Shown here: positions 48,561-59,792 of the stretch, in pieces | Numbering within the stretch: the stretch's first letter is position 1 | How the letters are laid out: each line of letters opens with the position of its first letter | Origin: Spinactinospora alkalitolerans | GTDB taxonomy: Bacteria > Actinomycetota > Actinomycetes > Streptosporangiales > Streptosporangiaceae | DNA: 64,000 bases | Reading direction: 5' to 3' | Assembly (NCBI RefSeq): GCF_013408795.1 | Contig: NZ_JACCCC010000001.1 | Coordinates: 1,922,001 to 1,986,000, forward strand | Notes under the pieces: generated by a model | The model's database searches: none | What the model was told of the DNA's origin: nothing | What the model saw: the letters and a program-made list of their open reading frames with translations, nothing else | Made by a program: the position numbers and the translations under genes

Positions 48561-50207
48561 TCACGGCTGCACGCGTTCCAGCGCCTGGCGCAGTTGGGCC
48601 AGGCCGGCCGCACGGTCGCGCAGGTGCAGGCGCAGAGCGGGGCGCTCACGCTCGCTCAGCGCACCGAAGTCGCCGAGCGCCTGGGCCGTCTGGAGCCGGC
48701 CGAAGGAGTAGGGCCGGCCCGGAACGTCCAGGTCGTCGGTGACCTCACCGGTGATCTGCAGGAACACGCCGTTGCTCGGGCCGCCCTTGTGGTACTGGCC
48801 GGTCGAGTGCAGGAACCGCGGCCCCCACCCGAACGTCACCGGGCGCGGCGTGAGCTCGGCGAGCGCCATGCGCAGCCGGGCGGCCGCGCCGTCGCCTTCC
48901 TCGTCGCGGTCCAGGTAGGCCATGACGGCGAGGTAGCCGGCCTCGGGCACCGCGCGCACCAGCCGCTGCAGCACCTCGGCGAGGTCCTTGGCGTCGGTGA
49001 AGAGGGAAGGGCCTGCAGCGTCTGCCAGGTGAACTTCGACCGCGTCCTCCACCAGCAGCGGCGTGCCGGTGGGCAGCGGGCCGTCGCCCGACCTCTCCAG
49101 CAGCGCCTTGGTGTTGTCCTTGGACTCCTGGACGTTGGGCTGGTTGAACGGATCGATCCCCAGCAGCCGCCCGGCTACGGCGGTGGCGTATTCCCAGGCC
49201 AGGAACTGCGCACCGAGCGGGCCGGTGACCAGTGTGTCGGCGAGCTCGGCCTCGGGCGCACCCGATTCGGAGAAGGCCACCAGGTGGGAGTCGGGGCCGG
49301 GGACGAACCCGGGCGCGTCGACGCCCTCGACCACGACCGGCAGCAGCCCGGTCCCGCTCTTGCCGGTGGACTCCGCGACGAGCTGCTCGATCCAGTCGCC
49401 CAGACCCGCCGGAGTGTCGCCGGCCAGCACGACCTTGTCGTGCCCGGTGAACCCGCCCAGCGCGGCGCCCAGCTCCAGTGCGGCGTTGCCCGAATCCGCG
49501 CTGAGCGCGTCGGTGAGCGCGCCGGCCTCCTTCAGCAGCGACTCTACGTCCACACCGGCCAGTGCGCTGGGCACCAGCCCGAACGCCGTCAGCGCGCTGT
49601 AGCGCCCGCCGACGTTGGGGTCGGCGAGGAAGGTGGTGTAGCCGCGCTCCTCGGCCAGTTCGGCCAGCGGTGAGCCGGGATCGGTGACCACGACGATGCG
49701 CTCGGCGGGGTCGATCCCGGCGTCGCGGAACGCCTGCTCGAAGGCGCGGCGGTGGCTGTCGGTCTCGACCGTCCCGCCGCTCTTGGACGACACGACCAGC
49801 ACGGTGCGCTCCAGCCGGTCCGAGATCGCCCGGCGGACCTGGTGCGGGTCGGTGGTGTCGAGAGTGGTGAGCTCGGCGCCGCGGCTGGCGGCGATCACCT
49901 CCGGCGCCAGGGAGGAGCCGCCCATGCCGGCCAGGACGACGCGGTCGAGCCCGGCGGCGCGCTTCTGCGTCGCGACCCGCTCCAGCTCCGGCAGCAGCGC
50001 GCGCGAGGACCGCGGGAGGTCGATCCAGTTCAGCCGGATCGCCGCCTCCTCGGCGGCCTCGGGCCCCCACAGCGAGGAGTCGCGGGCGGCCAGCTTCGCG
50101 GGCACGCCGTCGGCGACGAGGCGCTCCTTGGCCGGGTCCGCCGCCTCCCGTACGGCTTCACGCAACGTGACCGTGAGGTTCCCGGCGTGTACCTGATCAC
50201 TGCTCAA
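48561..50207 (-). CDS. pgi: Glucose-6-phosphate isomerase
   Basis: This 548-residue sugar isomerase has SIS-type domains: VVLAGMGGSSLAPEVI (near 90), VVSSKSGGTVET (near 137) and the PGI signature DPNVGGRYSALTAFGLVP (near 195). The second signature is divergent (IDPFNQPNVQESKDNTK near 350) and differs from the classic Q-x-G-V-E-x2-K. This branch is common in actinobacteria as I recall. The start is a TTG behind AGGAAGGA. It sits between tal and zwf. Confidence 0.93.
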   Translation of the reverse strand: MSSDQVHAGNLTVTLREAVREAADPAKERLVADGVPAKLAARDSSLWGPEAAEEAAIRLNWIDLPRSSRALLPELERVATQKRAAGLDRVVLAGMGGSSLAPEVIAASRGAELTTLDTTDPHQVRRAISDRLERTVLVVSSKSGGTVETDSHRRAFEQAFRDAGIDPAERIVVVTDPGSPLAELAEERGYTTFLADPNVGGRYSALTAFGLVPSALAGVDVESLLKEAGALTDALSADSGNAALELGAALGGFTGHDKVVLAGDTPAGLGDWIEQLVAESTGKSGTGLLPVVVEGVDAPGFVPGPDSHLVAFSESGAPEAELADTLVTGPLGAQFLAWEYATAVAGRLLGIDPFNQPNVQESKDNTKALLERSGDGPLPTGTPLLVEDAVEVHLADAAGPSLFTDAKDLAEVLQRLVRAVPEAGYLAVMAYLDRDEEGDGAAARLRMALAELTPRPVTFGWGPRFLHSTGQYHKGGPSNGVFLQITGEVTDDLDVPGRPYSFGRLQTAQALGDFGALSERERPALRLHLRDRAAGLAQLRQALERVQP

Positions 50208-50292
50208 AGCGACTGGTCCTTCCTGGTTTCAGGTAAGAGTTCCAACAGAAGGGGCGAACAGGAGCCACGGCCCGGGCGGCGGTACGGGACCG

Positions 50293-50354
50293 GACGGGGC
50301 CTGCGGGCGCCGTCCGCCCTTCGGCGGCCCCGCGCCCGTCTGGCGGGCCCCGTC
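50293..50354. terminator. Branched hairpin between tal and pgi
   Basis: The outer arms 50293-50304 and 50343-50354 pair with one mismatch. Inner GGGCGC/GCGCCC and CCGCC-CTTC-GGCGG stems make a compact branched structure, just after the tal stop on the reverse strand. Confidence 0.5.
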
Positions 50355-50380
50355 TTTTCGTCCCATGTCGCGCGGCGGCT

Positions 50381-51487
50381 CTAGGCGTTGGCCTCGAGCT
50401 GCTGGGAGACGCCGCCCAGGAGGCTCTCCCAGGACTTCTCGAATTTCTCGACGCCCTCGTCTTCCAGTACCCGGACCACGTCGTCGTAGTCGACGCCGAC
50501 CCTGGCCAGCGACTCCAGGTCGGCCTTTGCCTGCTCGTAGCGGCCGCGGATCGTCTCGCCGGCGATCTCGGCGTGGTCGGCGGCGGCCTCCAGCGTGGCC
50601 TCGGGCATGGTGTTGACCGTGTTGGGCGCGACCAGCTCGGTGACGTAGCGGGTGTCGTCGTAGTCGGGGTCCTTCACGCCGGTGGAGGCCCACAGCGGAC
50701 GCTGCGGCTCGGCGCCGGCGGCCTCCAGCGCCTTCCAGCGGTCGGAGGCGAAGACCTCCTCGTAGGCGGCGTAGGCCAGGCGGGCGTTGGCGATGGCGGC
50801 GCGGCCGCGCAGTTGCAGGGCCTCCTCGGTGCCGATCTTCTCCAGCCGCTTGTCGGCCTCGGCGTCGACGCGGCTGACGAAGAACGAGGCGACCGAGGTG
50901 ATCGTGGCCAGGTCGTGCCCGTTGGCCTTGGCCTGCTCCATGCCGGCCAGGAAGGCGCCCATCACCTCCCGGTAGCGCTGCAGCGAGAAGATCAGCGTGA
51001 CGTTGACGCTGATGCCCTCGGCCAGGGCCGCGGTGATCGCCGGCAGTCCCTCGACGGTGGCCGGGATCTTGATGAAGAGGTTGGGCCGGTCCACCAGCCA
51101 CCACAGCGCGCGCGCCTCGGCGATCGTGCGCTCGGTGTCGCGGGCCAGCCGCGGGTCGACCTCCAGCGAGACGCGGCCGTCGACGCCTCCGACGGCGTCG
51201 TAGGCGGGGCGCAGCACGTCGGCGGCCCAGCGGATGTCGTAGGCGGTGATGGCGCGCACCGCCTCCTCGACCGACACGCCACGGACCTTCAGGTCGTGCA
51301 GTTGGGCGTCGTAGGCGTCGCCCTCCTTGAGGGCCTTCTCGAAGATCGTGGGGTTGGACGTGACGCCGACGACGCTGCGCTCGCGGATCAGCTCCGCCAG
51401 GTTGCCGCTGCGCAGCCGCTCCCGGCTGATGTCGTCCAGCCACACCGCGACGCCTTCACCGGACAGTTTCTGCAATGGGTTCGTCAT
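50381..51487 (-). CDS. tal: Transaldolase
   Basis: This 368-residue enzyme transfers dihydroxyacetone units in the non-oxidative pentose-phosphate pathway. It shows [15 protein letters not shown] (near 40), the Schiff-base Lys in [18 protein letters not shown] (near 140), [15 protein letters not shown] and [20 protein letters not shown]. The length fits the longer actinobacterial/cyanobacterial subgroup. The ATG has an ACGAGGAAG site. It follows tkt with a perfect hairpin in the 131-bp gap. Confidence 0.96.
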   Translation of the reverse strand: MTNPLQKLSGEGVAVWLDDISRERLRSGNLAELIRERSVVGVTSNPTIFEKALKEGDAYDAQLHDLKVRGVSVEEAVRAITAYDIRWAADVLRPAYDAVGGVDGRVSLEVDPRLARDTERTIAEARALWWLVDRPNLFIKIPATVEGLPAITAALAEGISVNVTLIFSLQRYREVMGAFLAGMEQAKANGHDLATITSVASFFVSRVDAEADKRLEKIGTEEALQLRGRAAIANARLAYAAYEEVFASDRWKALEAAGAEPQRPLWASTGVKDPDYDDTRYVTELVAPNTVNTMPEATLEAAADHAEIAGETIRGRYEQAKADLESLARVGVDYDDVVRVLEDEGVEKFEKSWESLLGGVSQQLEANA

Positions 51488-51575
51488 GGCTTCCTCGTCA
51501 TCCCCTCGTCGTCGCCCGCCGGCGAATCCGCCGAGGACCCGCCGACGGCTGCTCGACCTGCTGCCTGTCAACGAA

Positions 51576-51610
51576 CAGAGGGTCCTTCCGCGTTCTCGAA
51601 GGACCCTCTG
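51576..51610. terminator. Perfect 13-bp hairpin between tkt and tal
   Basis: CAGAGGGTCCTTC (51576-51588) pairs perfectly with 51598-51610, with a 9-nt loop. On the reverse strand it is followed by a weakly T-containing stretch. It could attenuate transcription from tkt into the rest of the pentose-phosphate operon. Confidence 0.65.
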
Positions 51611-51618
51611 CACAATCG

Positions 51619-53739
<2,121 letters not shown>

Positions 53740-54490
53740 GCGGGCTCAGGGCTCCTTTCGCGCATCCAGGCCATAAAACGGGCGCGGCGCCCGGAATGTG
53801 TCCCGAGATCTGTGGATATGGACTTGCCTGCCGTGCCGGCCGCCGACCACGACCTCCGGTGCCACCACGGGCCCGCCACGACAGGGACGACTATCCCTGA
53901 GCCTATCGTCCAAACCGTACGGCCAGGATGTTCAACACGTCTCACCGCATCTCGCGGGGGCGCGGTCCTTGACCCGCCGGGTGCGGCGCGCTAGGAGGAC
54001 GGGGCGCGCGCAACGGAGCGGAAGCGCGGTGGAAGCGCAGTGGAACGGACAAGGCGCGCGGAGGGGGTGGAGGGCGAGGCCGCCGGGGAGCCGGCCGGGC
54101 GGGGAGAACGGTGAGCGCCCTGCGGACGCCCGCGGCCGCCACAGCTCAGAGCGCCTCCCGGCGGACCGGCCCCGGTTGGGGGACCCCTCCAGGTAAGTAC
54201 TACAGTATGTCGTTGACCGGGTTCGCGGATTCCCGGCGCGTATTCTCGGCGGGTGTCGGTGGGATCCGACGGGCGCCTGAGGGCGGCGCGCGGCCTCCGC
54301 AGGCCTGCTGTGGCGAGCAGTGAAGATTCCCTATTCCTTTGAGGTTCAGCGTGTCTGTGTCCGTAGAGCGGATGTCTCCCGCCGCGCGTTTCGCGCCGCG
54401 CGGCCGGCGGGCCGAACGGCAGGTGGGCGCCTTGCGGGCGCGGTTGGCCCCGAAGGTCCGGCCCGAGCGGCCCTGGACGCGACGGCGCTG
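53740..54490. other. Divergent gap between tkt and ctaB
   Basis: These 751 bp carry no convincing gene; the open frames present are Arg/Pro-rich and unlike proteins. The stretch near 53880-53945 has lower G+C and probably holds the tkt promoter (reverse). A BlaI/CopY-like dyad lies at 54198-54214 with a TTGACC hexamer directly after it. The 5' part of the ctaB transcript would be about 250 nt long if that is the promoter. Confidence 0.5.
54198..54214. promoter_or_regulatory. BlaI/CopY-like dyad upstream of ctaB
   Basis: TACTACAGTATGTCGTT matches the dyad upstream of the Rieske gene (7146-7162) at 13 of 17 positions. Its half-sites ACTACA and TGTCGT are complementary at five of six positions. 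It abuts a TTGACC hexamer (54213-54218), so a bound repressor would cover the -35 region. Confidence 0.5.
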
Positions 54491-55531
54491 ATGACGTTGC
54501 TGAACCGCTCCCCTCACACCACGTCCGACTCCTCCTCGGCCGACCGGCCGGCCGAAGACGGCACGGCCGACGGCACGACGGCCGGCGAGTCGGCCGGCCG
54601 CGGCGCCGCGGCCGAGCCCGCGGGGCGCTCCGGCTCCTTCGGCGCCTACGTGCGCGCCTACGTGGCGCTGTCCAAGCCGCGCGTCATCGAGCTGCTGCTG
54701 ATCACCACGATCCCGGTGATGTTCGTGGCCGCGGCCGGCGTGCCGCGGCTGTGGAACGTCGTCGCGACGCTGCTGTTCGGCACCATGTCGGCGGCCAGCG
54801 CCAACGCGATCAACTGCTACATCGACCGCGACATCGACCAGGAGATGCGCCGCACCCGGCGCCGCCCGGTCGCGATGCACCAGGTGACCCCGCGTGGCGC
54901 CGTGATCTACGGCCTGACGCTGGCCGTGGCGTCGACGGCCGGCTTCGCGGTGTTCGTGAACTGGCTGTCGGCCGCCCTCTCGGTGTTCGCGATCGCCTTC
55001 TACATCTTCGTCTACACGATGCTGCTCAAGCGGCGCACCGCGCAGAACGTCGTGTGGGGCGGCATCGCGGGCTGCATGCCGGTGCTCATCGGCTGGGCCG
55101 CCGTCACCAACCGGCTGGACTGGGCACCGTTCATCCTCTTCCTCGTCGTGTTCTTCTGGACGCCGCCGCACACCTGGGCGCTGGCGATGCGCTACCGCGA
55201 GGACTACGCCGCGGCCAACGTGCCGATGCTCCCGGTCGTGGCCGGCGACCGCCGCGTGGTGCTGGAGTGCGTGCTCTACAGTTGGGCGACCGTGCTGGTG
55301 TCGGTGGTGCTGTGGCCGGTCGCGCAGACCACGCTGTTCTACCCGGTGGTGGCCGTCGTGCTCGGCGCGATCCTGCTGGTGCAGGCCCACCGCCTGCTCG
55401 TGAAGGTGCGCGCGGGCGTCACCGGCCCGCGGTTGAAGACGATGGGTTTCTTCCACCTGTCCAACGCCTATCTGGCGCTGCTGTTCGCCGCGGTGACGAT
55501 CGACCCGCTGCTCGCCGCCCTCATGCGCTGA
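54491..55531 (+). CDS. ctaB: Protohaem IX farnesyltransferase (haem O synthase)
   Basis: This 346-residue UbiA-type membrane enzyme adds a farnesyl group to haem B for aa3-type oxidase. The prenyl-diphosphate site is [24 protein letters not shown] (near 113-136); [22 protein letters not shown] is near 232. Eight to nine helices are predicted. The first 55 residues are a polar Ser/Ala/Gly-rich tail. The start is uncertain: the ATG at 54491 lacks a strong ribosome site, and an in-frame GTG at 54320 would extend the tail. Confidence 0.93.
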   Translation: MTLLNRSPHTTSDSSSADRPAEDGTADGTTAGESAGRGAAAEPAGRSGSFGAYVRAYVALSKPRVIELLLITTIPVMFVAAAGVPRLWNVVATLLFGTMSAASANAINCYIDRDIDQEMRRTRRRPVAMHQVTPRGAVIYGLTLAVASTAGFAVFVNWLSAALSVFAIAFYIFVYTMLLKRRTAQNVVWGGIAGCMPVLIGWAAVTNRLDWAPFILFLVVFFWTPPHTWALAMRYREDYAAANVPMLPVVAGDRRVVLECVLYSWATVLVSVVLWPVAQTTLFYPVVAVVLGAILLVQAHRLLVKVRAGVTGPRLKTMGFFHLSNAYLALLFAAVTIDPLLAALMR

Positions 55532-55667
55532 CCCCGCCGCTTCGGGGAGCGGGCGGGCACGGGGCGGCCCGAAGGCGCGGGCACCCGTTCGCAGGAGCCG
55601 CCCGGGGCGCTCTTCGCCTCCCGCGGTCCCGCGCGCTCTGTCGCACCGCATCGGTATAACAGGGCGC

Positions 55668-56537
55668 ATGTCAACCACCCCCACCGCCACGGCGGAGACG
55701 GTCTGGACCGACGGCCCGGACGGATACGCGCTCGCCCTTGACGGCCGCACCCTCGTGTGCCGCGGCGCCAAGGGGAGGCGGCTGAAATCCGTTCCCAAGA
55801 AGGTGCGCGACTCCGCCGAGGCCGAACGCCTGCTCGGCCTCGCCCAATGGCTCCAGCGCCACGACCGCGAATGCCGCAAGCGCGTGGAGTCCTGGATGCT
55901 CGGCGCGCTCCCGGTCCCGGCCGCGCTGCTCGCCGAGGTCTGGCCCGACCCCTCCTGGCGCGCCCTGTTGGAGAACCTGTTCGTCGTCCCCGCCGAGGGG
56001 GGTGACGGCGGATTCCTGCGCGGCATCGGCGACGACGGCCGCATCGACGCCGAGACCGCGTGGCTCGGCGCCGAGCGCGTCGTCATCAGCCACCCCGTGC
56101 TGATCGATGACCTCGACGACGTCAGGGAGTTCGCGCTCGAACTCGGCATCGAGCAGGGCGTCCCGCAGCTCACGCGCGAGGTGCACCGCAAACCCGGCGG
56201 CCTCGCCGCCGAAGCCCGGCGGGTCGCCGACTACGCCGACGGGGAGTTCGAGGCGCTGCGCGAGGCCACCGGCCGCGCCCAGCGCGGCGGGTTCGCGGTG
56301 CGCGGCGGCTACGCGGTCTGCCGCGCCGTCGACGCCGGCCGCAGCGTCCAGGCCCGCTACTGGATCGGCTCCGACGCCCCCGAATACCGCGCGTTCACCG
56401 GCGACCTCGTCTGGGTCGACGCCGACGAGCGTCCGCTGCCGCTGCGCGAGGTCGGCCCGGTCGCCTGGTCCGAAGGCGTCCGCATGGCCGAAATGATCTA
56501 CACCGGTCGTACGGCCGCGGAGGAGGACCAGGCGTGA
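55668..56537 (+). CDS. Short DUF4132-like protein
   Basis: This 289-residue protein resembles the C-terminal part of DUF4132 (MolR/YehI-type) proteins: LGLAQWLQRHDRECRKRVESWMLGALPVPAALLAEVWPDPSWRALLENLFVVP (55-107) and VVISHPVLIDDLDDVREFALELGIEQGVPQLTREVH (139-174). Full-length family members are typically several times longer, so this is a minimal version. Function is unknown; the family often sits with MoxR ATPases, as here. Its stop overlaps the GTG of the frameshifted gene (GTGA). The family call is from memory of the motif pattern. Confidence 0.65.
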   Translation: MSTTPTATAETVWTDGPDGYALALDGRTLVCRGAKGRRLKSVPKKVRDSAEAERLLGLAQWLQRHDRECRKRVESWMLGALPVPAALLAEVWPDPSWRALLENLFVVPAEGGDGGFLRGIGDDGRIDAETAWLGAERVVISHPVLIDDLDDVREFALELGIEQGVPQLTREVHRKPGGLAAEARRVADYADGEFEALREATGRAQRGGFAVRGGYAVCRAVDAGRSVQARYWIGSDAPEYRAFTGDLVWVDADERPLPLREVGPVAWSEGVRMAEMIYTGRTAAEEDQA

Positions 56538-56880
56538 CCGCGCTCCCCGCTTCCGGCTCCGCGTCCGATCCCGGACCCGGGTCCGGCACCGCGCTCTTCG
56601 ACGCGGGCCTGGCCCCTCTCGGCTCCGCGCCCGGCGCCGAGACCGATTGGGTCCGCGCCCGCCGCCACGTCCATCCGGTGCTCGGCGAGCGCCCGGCCGT
56701 GCGGCTCGCCGGCGACACCAAGGTCCCCGCGAGGACGCCGCGCTGGACCTCCTCGACTTCGCCGCGCCCGCGGTCTCCGGGCCGCACGGCCCGCTGGAGC
56801 GGTTCCTCCCGCTCAGGCCCATCCTCGAGATCTTCGCGGAGACGTGGGAACGGGACCGCACGGCACGGACCGCGGACTGA
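56534..56880 (+). pseudogene. Frameshifted short paralogue of the N-terminal region of the downstream 807-residue protein
   Basis: Reading from the GTG at 56534 gives ...DWVRARRHVHPVLGERPAVRLAGDTKVP and then frame 2 continues with REDAALDLLDFAAPAVSGPHG... to a TGA at 56878-56880. The join falls in the run CCCC (56725-56728). One extra C would give ...KVPREDAAL... in a single frame of about 116 residues. This repaired product aligns with residues about 33-80 of the next gene (VRAR, HPxL, RPxVR, PxEDAALxxLxF, PLR). It is a genuine frameshift mutation, a -1 slippage site or a sequencing error. Without repair, frame 1 continues to 57019 as Arg/Ser-rich sequence. Confidence 0.7.
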
Positions 56881-57073
56881 CCCGTCGATACCGGGCGGCG
56901 TGCGGCACCGCGCACGCCGCCCGATGGCGGACCGGACCCGCTCGGGGGCGGCAGGGCCGCGCAGCAGGCCTCTGTGGCCGCCGCTCCAGCGGGCCGGTTC
57001 TGTCGGCGGGCCCTGGTAGCTCTGGGACCGCGCACCGACCTTCCCCCTTCCCCCGCACGTTGAAGGAGACGCC

Positions 57074-59497
57074 GTGCCCCCCACCGCCGTCCCCGGCGAC
57101 GCCTTCCCGGCACTCGCCGACGCCGGGCTGCTGCCGCCCGATGCCGAGGTCCCCGGCACCCATCCCGTCCGGGCGCGCGCCTTCGGCCACCCGGCGCTGC
57201 CGCGGCCGACCGTGCGGATCGTCGCCGACGCCGTCGCCCCCGCGGAGGACGCCGCACTGGCCCACCTGGGGTTCGGCCTCCGGCACGTGAGCGAGCCCGT
57301 CGCGCGCGGGCGCGCGTCCGCACCCCTGCGCTACCCCTACTGGGCCCTGGTGCACGATCCGGACGGCGCCGTCGCGGCGCTCGCCGCGACCCGGAGACTG
57401 GAGGCCGCGGCCCGCCTCGCCGGGACCAAACCCGGCCGCGCCTTCTCCGCCTACGAGGACATCGCCGAGACCCTGCCGCCGCTCCAGGCCCCGCCCATGT
57501 GGGACGAGGCGGCGCGGTCCTTCATCGAGGCCGAGCGCCACTACTACGCGCAGCGCTGCTTCTCCCGGGCGCGCCGCGCCGAGCGTGTGCTGCCCGAACC
57601 GCCCGACACCGAAGCGGTTCGCGCGGCGTTCCTGGAGTTCTCCGAGGTCGGCGCGGTCGGCGTGAAGGAGGTCAAGGAGCACGTCGCCGACCTCGGCGCG
57701 CGGTTCGGCGCCGAGCGAGCCCACGCCGAACTGCGTGAACTGGCGCTGCTGCGCTCCCGCGCCGGCCTCCCGCCGTGGGCCGACCTCGTCGATCAGATCG
57801 GCGCGTGGGCGCGCGAAGCCGGTCTGGACCCGGCGGCCGAGCAGAGCGGCCTGCTCGCCGAACTCCTCTCCCTCTCGGCGGTGTCCCAGGCCGAGAACGG
57901 CTTCTGGGACCGCAACCGCACCGGAATCGCCCGGCTCGCCGAGCGCGACCCGAGGATGCGGCCCCTGCTGCGCACCATGGTGAGCGGCTCCGGGATGCGC
58001 GCCGCACCCAGGAGCTGGGTCCCGCTGCTGCTGGAGAGCGGGGCCGTCGCCGACCTCGCCGCCACCGCCGCGCCCGGCGAGACCGCGGCCTGGCTTGAAC
58101 ACGCCATGGCGGCGGCCACCCGGCGCGCCTGGACCGGGCAGCCCGACAACGACGCGTACGCACTCGTCGCCCCGCTCGCCGCGCGGCTGCGCGCCGACGG
58201 TGTCCCGGTCAAGGCGTGGGGCGTCAGCCTCCGCTCGGGGCGCACCCTGCGCCCGGGGCTGCTCGACACCCTGCTCGGTGAAGGCGTGCCCTTCGACGAC
58301 GGCGGCGCGACCGTCGACGCCGACGCGTTCATGGGAAAGTGGGACACCCCTCCGCCGCACGGCCCGCACGGCTACGCGCCCCTCATGGCCGACTCCCGCT
58401 ACGCGCCACTGGTCCGCGACCTGGTCGACCGCTACACGGAGGCCGGGCGGGTACACGTCCTTTGGCGCCTCCCGCTGCTGCGGCCGCTGGTCACCGCACG
58501 CCTCGACGTGCTCGCCGACGACCTCGTGCACGGCGGGCTGCACCGGGCGCGAACGGCGCTGGAGGTGCTGGAACATGTGGACCGGCGGTTCTGGGACGCC
58601 GTCCCCGGGCAGGTGGCCCGGATCCGCGAGGCCGACGCTGACGCGGTGCTCGCGCGCACCCTGCGCCGCGGAATCGTCGACGAGCTGGAGCAGCCGGACC
58701 GGTCGCGTGTCGTCAAGGTGAAGCGGTCGGGGCCGGGCATGCTCATGACCATGTCCTCCGCGGCGTTCGCGCACGTCCGGCGGCTGCGAGCCGCGACCTC
58801 GGGCGCGGCGGACGGCACCGACCCGGCGGACCCCGCCGATGCCGCCGATGGCGCCGCCGCGGCGCCCGGTCTCCACGCGGACCTCGCGGCACTGGACGGC
58901 GCCCGCCGCACCCGGTTCGAGGCCGTATCCGAAGTCCGCTTCGGGTGGTTCCGGGCCGGGGACGGAGATAACGGCGACCTCGTCGAGATCTCCGACGACG
59001 ACCCGCCCGGACGGTGGTGCCCGCCCGGCGCGCCTCCCGCCGACATCGTGGGGCCTGAGGCGTACGGGCCCAGGAGCCCTTGGCACGAGCGGCGCGTGCG
59101 GATCGTCGACCGCAGCGGCGACCACGAGGAGGTCCTGTGGTCGCTCCCCGCGGAATCCGCCGTGTGGACGGCGGTGCACGGTGTCGCCGACGGCACCTCC
59201 GAACCGCTCCGCCCGGAACTCGCCGCCCACCTGACCCCGCGCGATCCCGAGGCTTCGGCCCGTCTGCGCGCGGTCACCGACGGGCAGGCGCGCGCCCTGG
59301 TGCGCGCCGCGGCCGCCGAGATCGGCGGCATCCACCGCTTCCAGAGCAGGTCGATGCCGCTGCCCGCCACCCGGGCCGAGGTCGACCGCCTGCTCCCCGG
59401 CGCCCACGACGCCCTCGCGAAGGGCGTCGCGGGGCTGGCCCGCGAGGCCGCGCTCTTCCAGCGCGCTCTGCGGCGGCTGCACGAACGGCCGGTGTGA
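57074..59497 (+). CDS. Large protein of unknown function in the MoxR/DUF5682 cluster
   Basis: This 807-residue soluble protein starts with GTG behind a GAAGGAG site. I do not recognise a characterised family. Residues about 32-80 carry VRARAFGHPALPRPTVRIVADAVAPAEDAALAHLGF, a motif shared with the small broken gene upstream. The middle (150-560) is helical, with WxxF and Arg-rich patches. A low-complexity Ala/Asp segment lies near 575-600. The C-terminal part (620-807) has DGxNGDLVEISDDDPPGRW, EVLWSLPAESAVWTAVHG and IHRFQSRSMPLPATRAEVDRLLPGAH. There are no membrane segments or signal. Position suggests it works with the MoxR ATPase. Confidence 0.85.
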   Translation: MPPTAVPGDAFPALADAGLLPPDAEVPGTHPVRARAFGHPALPRPTVRIVADAVAPAEDAALAHLGFGLRHVSEPVARGRASAPLRYPYWALVHDPDGAVAALAATRRLEAAARLAGTKPGRAFSAYEDIAETLPPLQAPPMWDEAARSFIEAERHYYAQRCFSRARRAERVLPEPPDTEAVRAAFLEFSEVGAVGVKEVKEHVADLGARFGAERAHAELRELALLRSRAGLPPWADLVDQIGAWAREAGLDPAAEQSGLLAELLSLSAVSQAENGFWDRNRTGIARLAERDPRMRPLLRTMVSGSGMRAAPRSWVPLLLESGAVADLAATAAPGETAAWLEHAMAAATRRAWTGQPDNDAYALVAPLAARLRADGVPVKAWGVSLRSGRTLRPGLLDTLLGEGVPFDDGGATVDADAFMGKWDTPPPHGPHGYAPLMADSRYAPLVRDLVDRYTEAGRVHVLWRLPLLRPLVTARLDVLADDLVHGGLHRARTALEVLEHVDRRFWDAVPGQVARIREADADAVLARTLRRGIVDELEQPDRSRVVKVKRSGPGMLMTMSSAAFAHVRRLRAATSGAADGTDPADPADAADGAAAAPGLHADLAALDGARRTRFEAVSEVRFGWFRAGDGDNGDLVEISDDDPPGRWCPPGAPPADIVGPEAYGPRSPWHERRVRIVDRSGDHEEVLWSLPAESAVWTAVHGVADGTSEPLRPELAAHLTPRDPEASARLRAVTDGQARALVRAAAAEIGGIHRFQSRSMPLPATRAEVDRLLPGAHDALAKGVAGLAREAALFQRALRRLHERPV

Positions 59498-59792
59498 GAC
59501 CCGGAGGCCGGTCGGGGTCTGCGGGGCGGCGGAGAGCAGGGACCGCGAGCGCGGTGCGCCGGTCCCCGCAGGCCCTCCGGGGACGGCCGCCGCGTCCCGT
59601 CACCGCGTTCCGGTATTCCTGGCTCGTCACGCTTCACGGCGGTCCCGCCCTCGGGACCCGAGCGCGGCGACGGGCGCCCCGTCGCTCCTCCTGTCGGTTC
59701 CGTCTGGTAGGACGATGCCGACGACCCGACGCGCCAGTCCACCGGATCCAGCAGGTGTCCACCGAAAAACCGAACGAAACGGAAGGGGCGGG
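59498..59792. other. Gap between the 807-residue protein gene and the MoxR gene
   Basis: These 295 bp have a GTCCCCG/CGGGGAC hairpin (59562-59568 with 59578-59584). The stretch from about 59755 contains the GGAAGGGGCGGG ribosome site of the MoxR gene. No gene is visible. Confidence 0.4.

Noticed and set aside
56720-56732. Programmed -1 frameshift at the C-run
   Set aside because: Not accepted as the main explanation. Only the Pro codon can re-pair after slippage and the preceding Val codon cannot, and no downstream pseudoknot is obvious. A single-base deletion is simpler.
56881-57019. Continuation of the frameshifted gene in frame 1 to 57019
   Set aside because: After 56728 this frame turns Arg/Ser/Pro-rich and loses the homology, which continues in the other frame to 56880.
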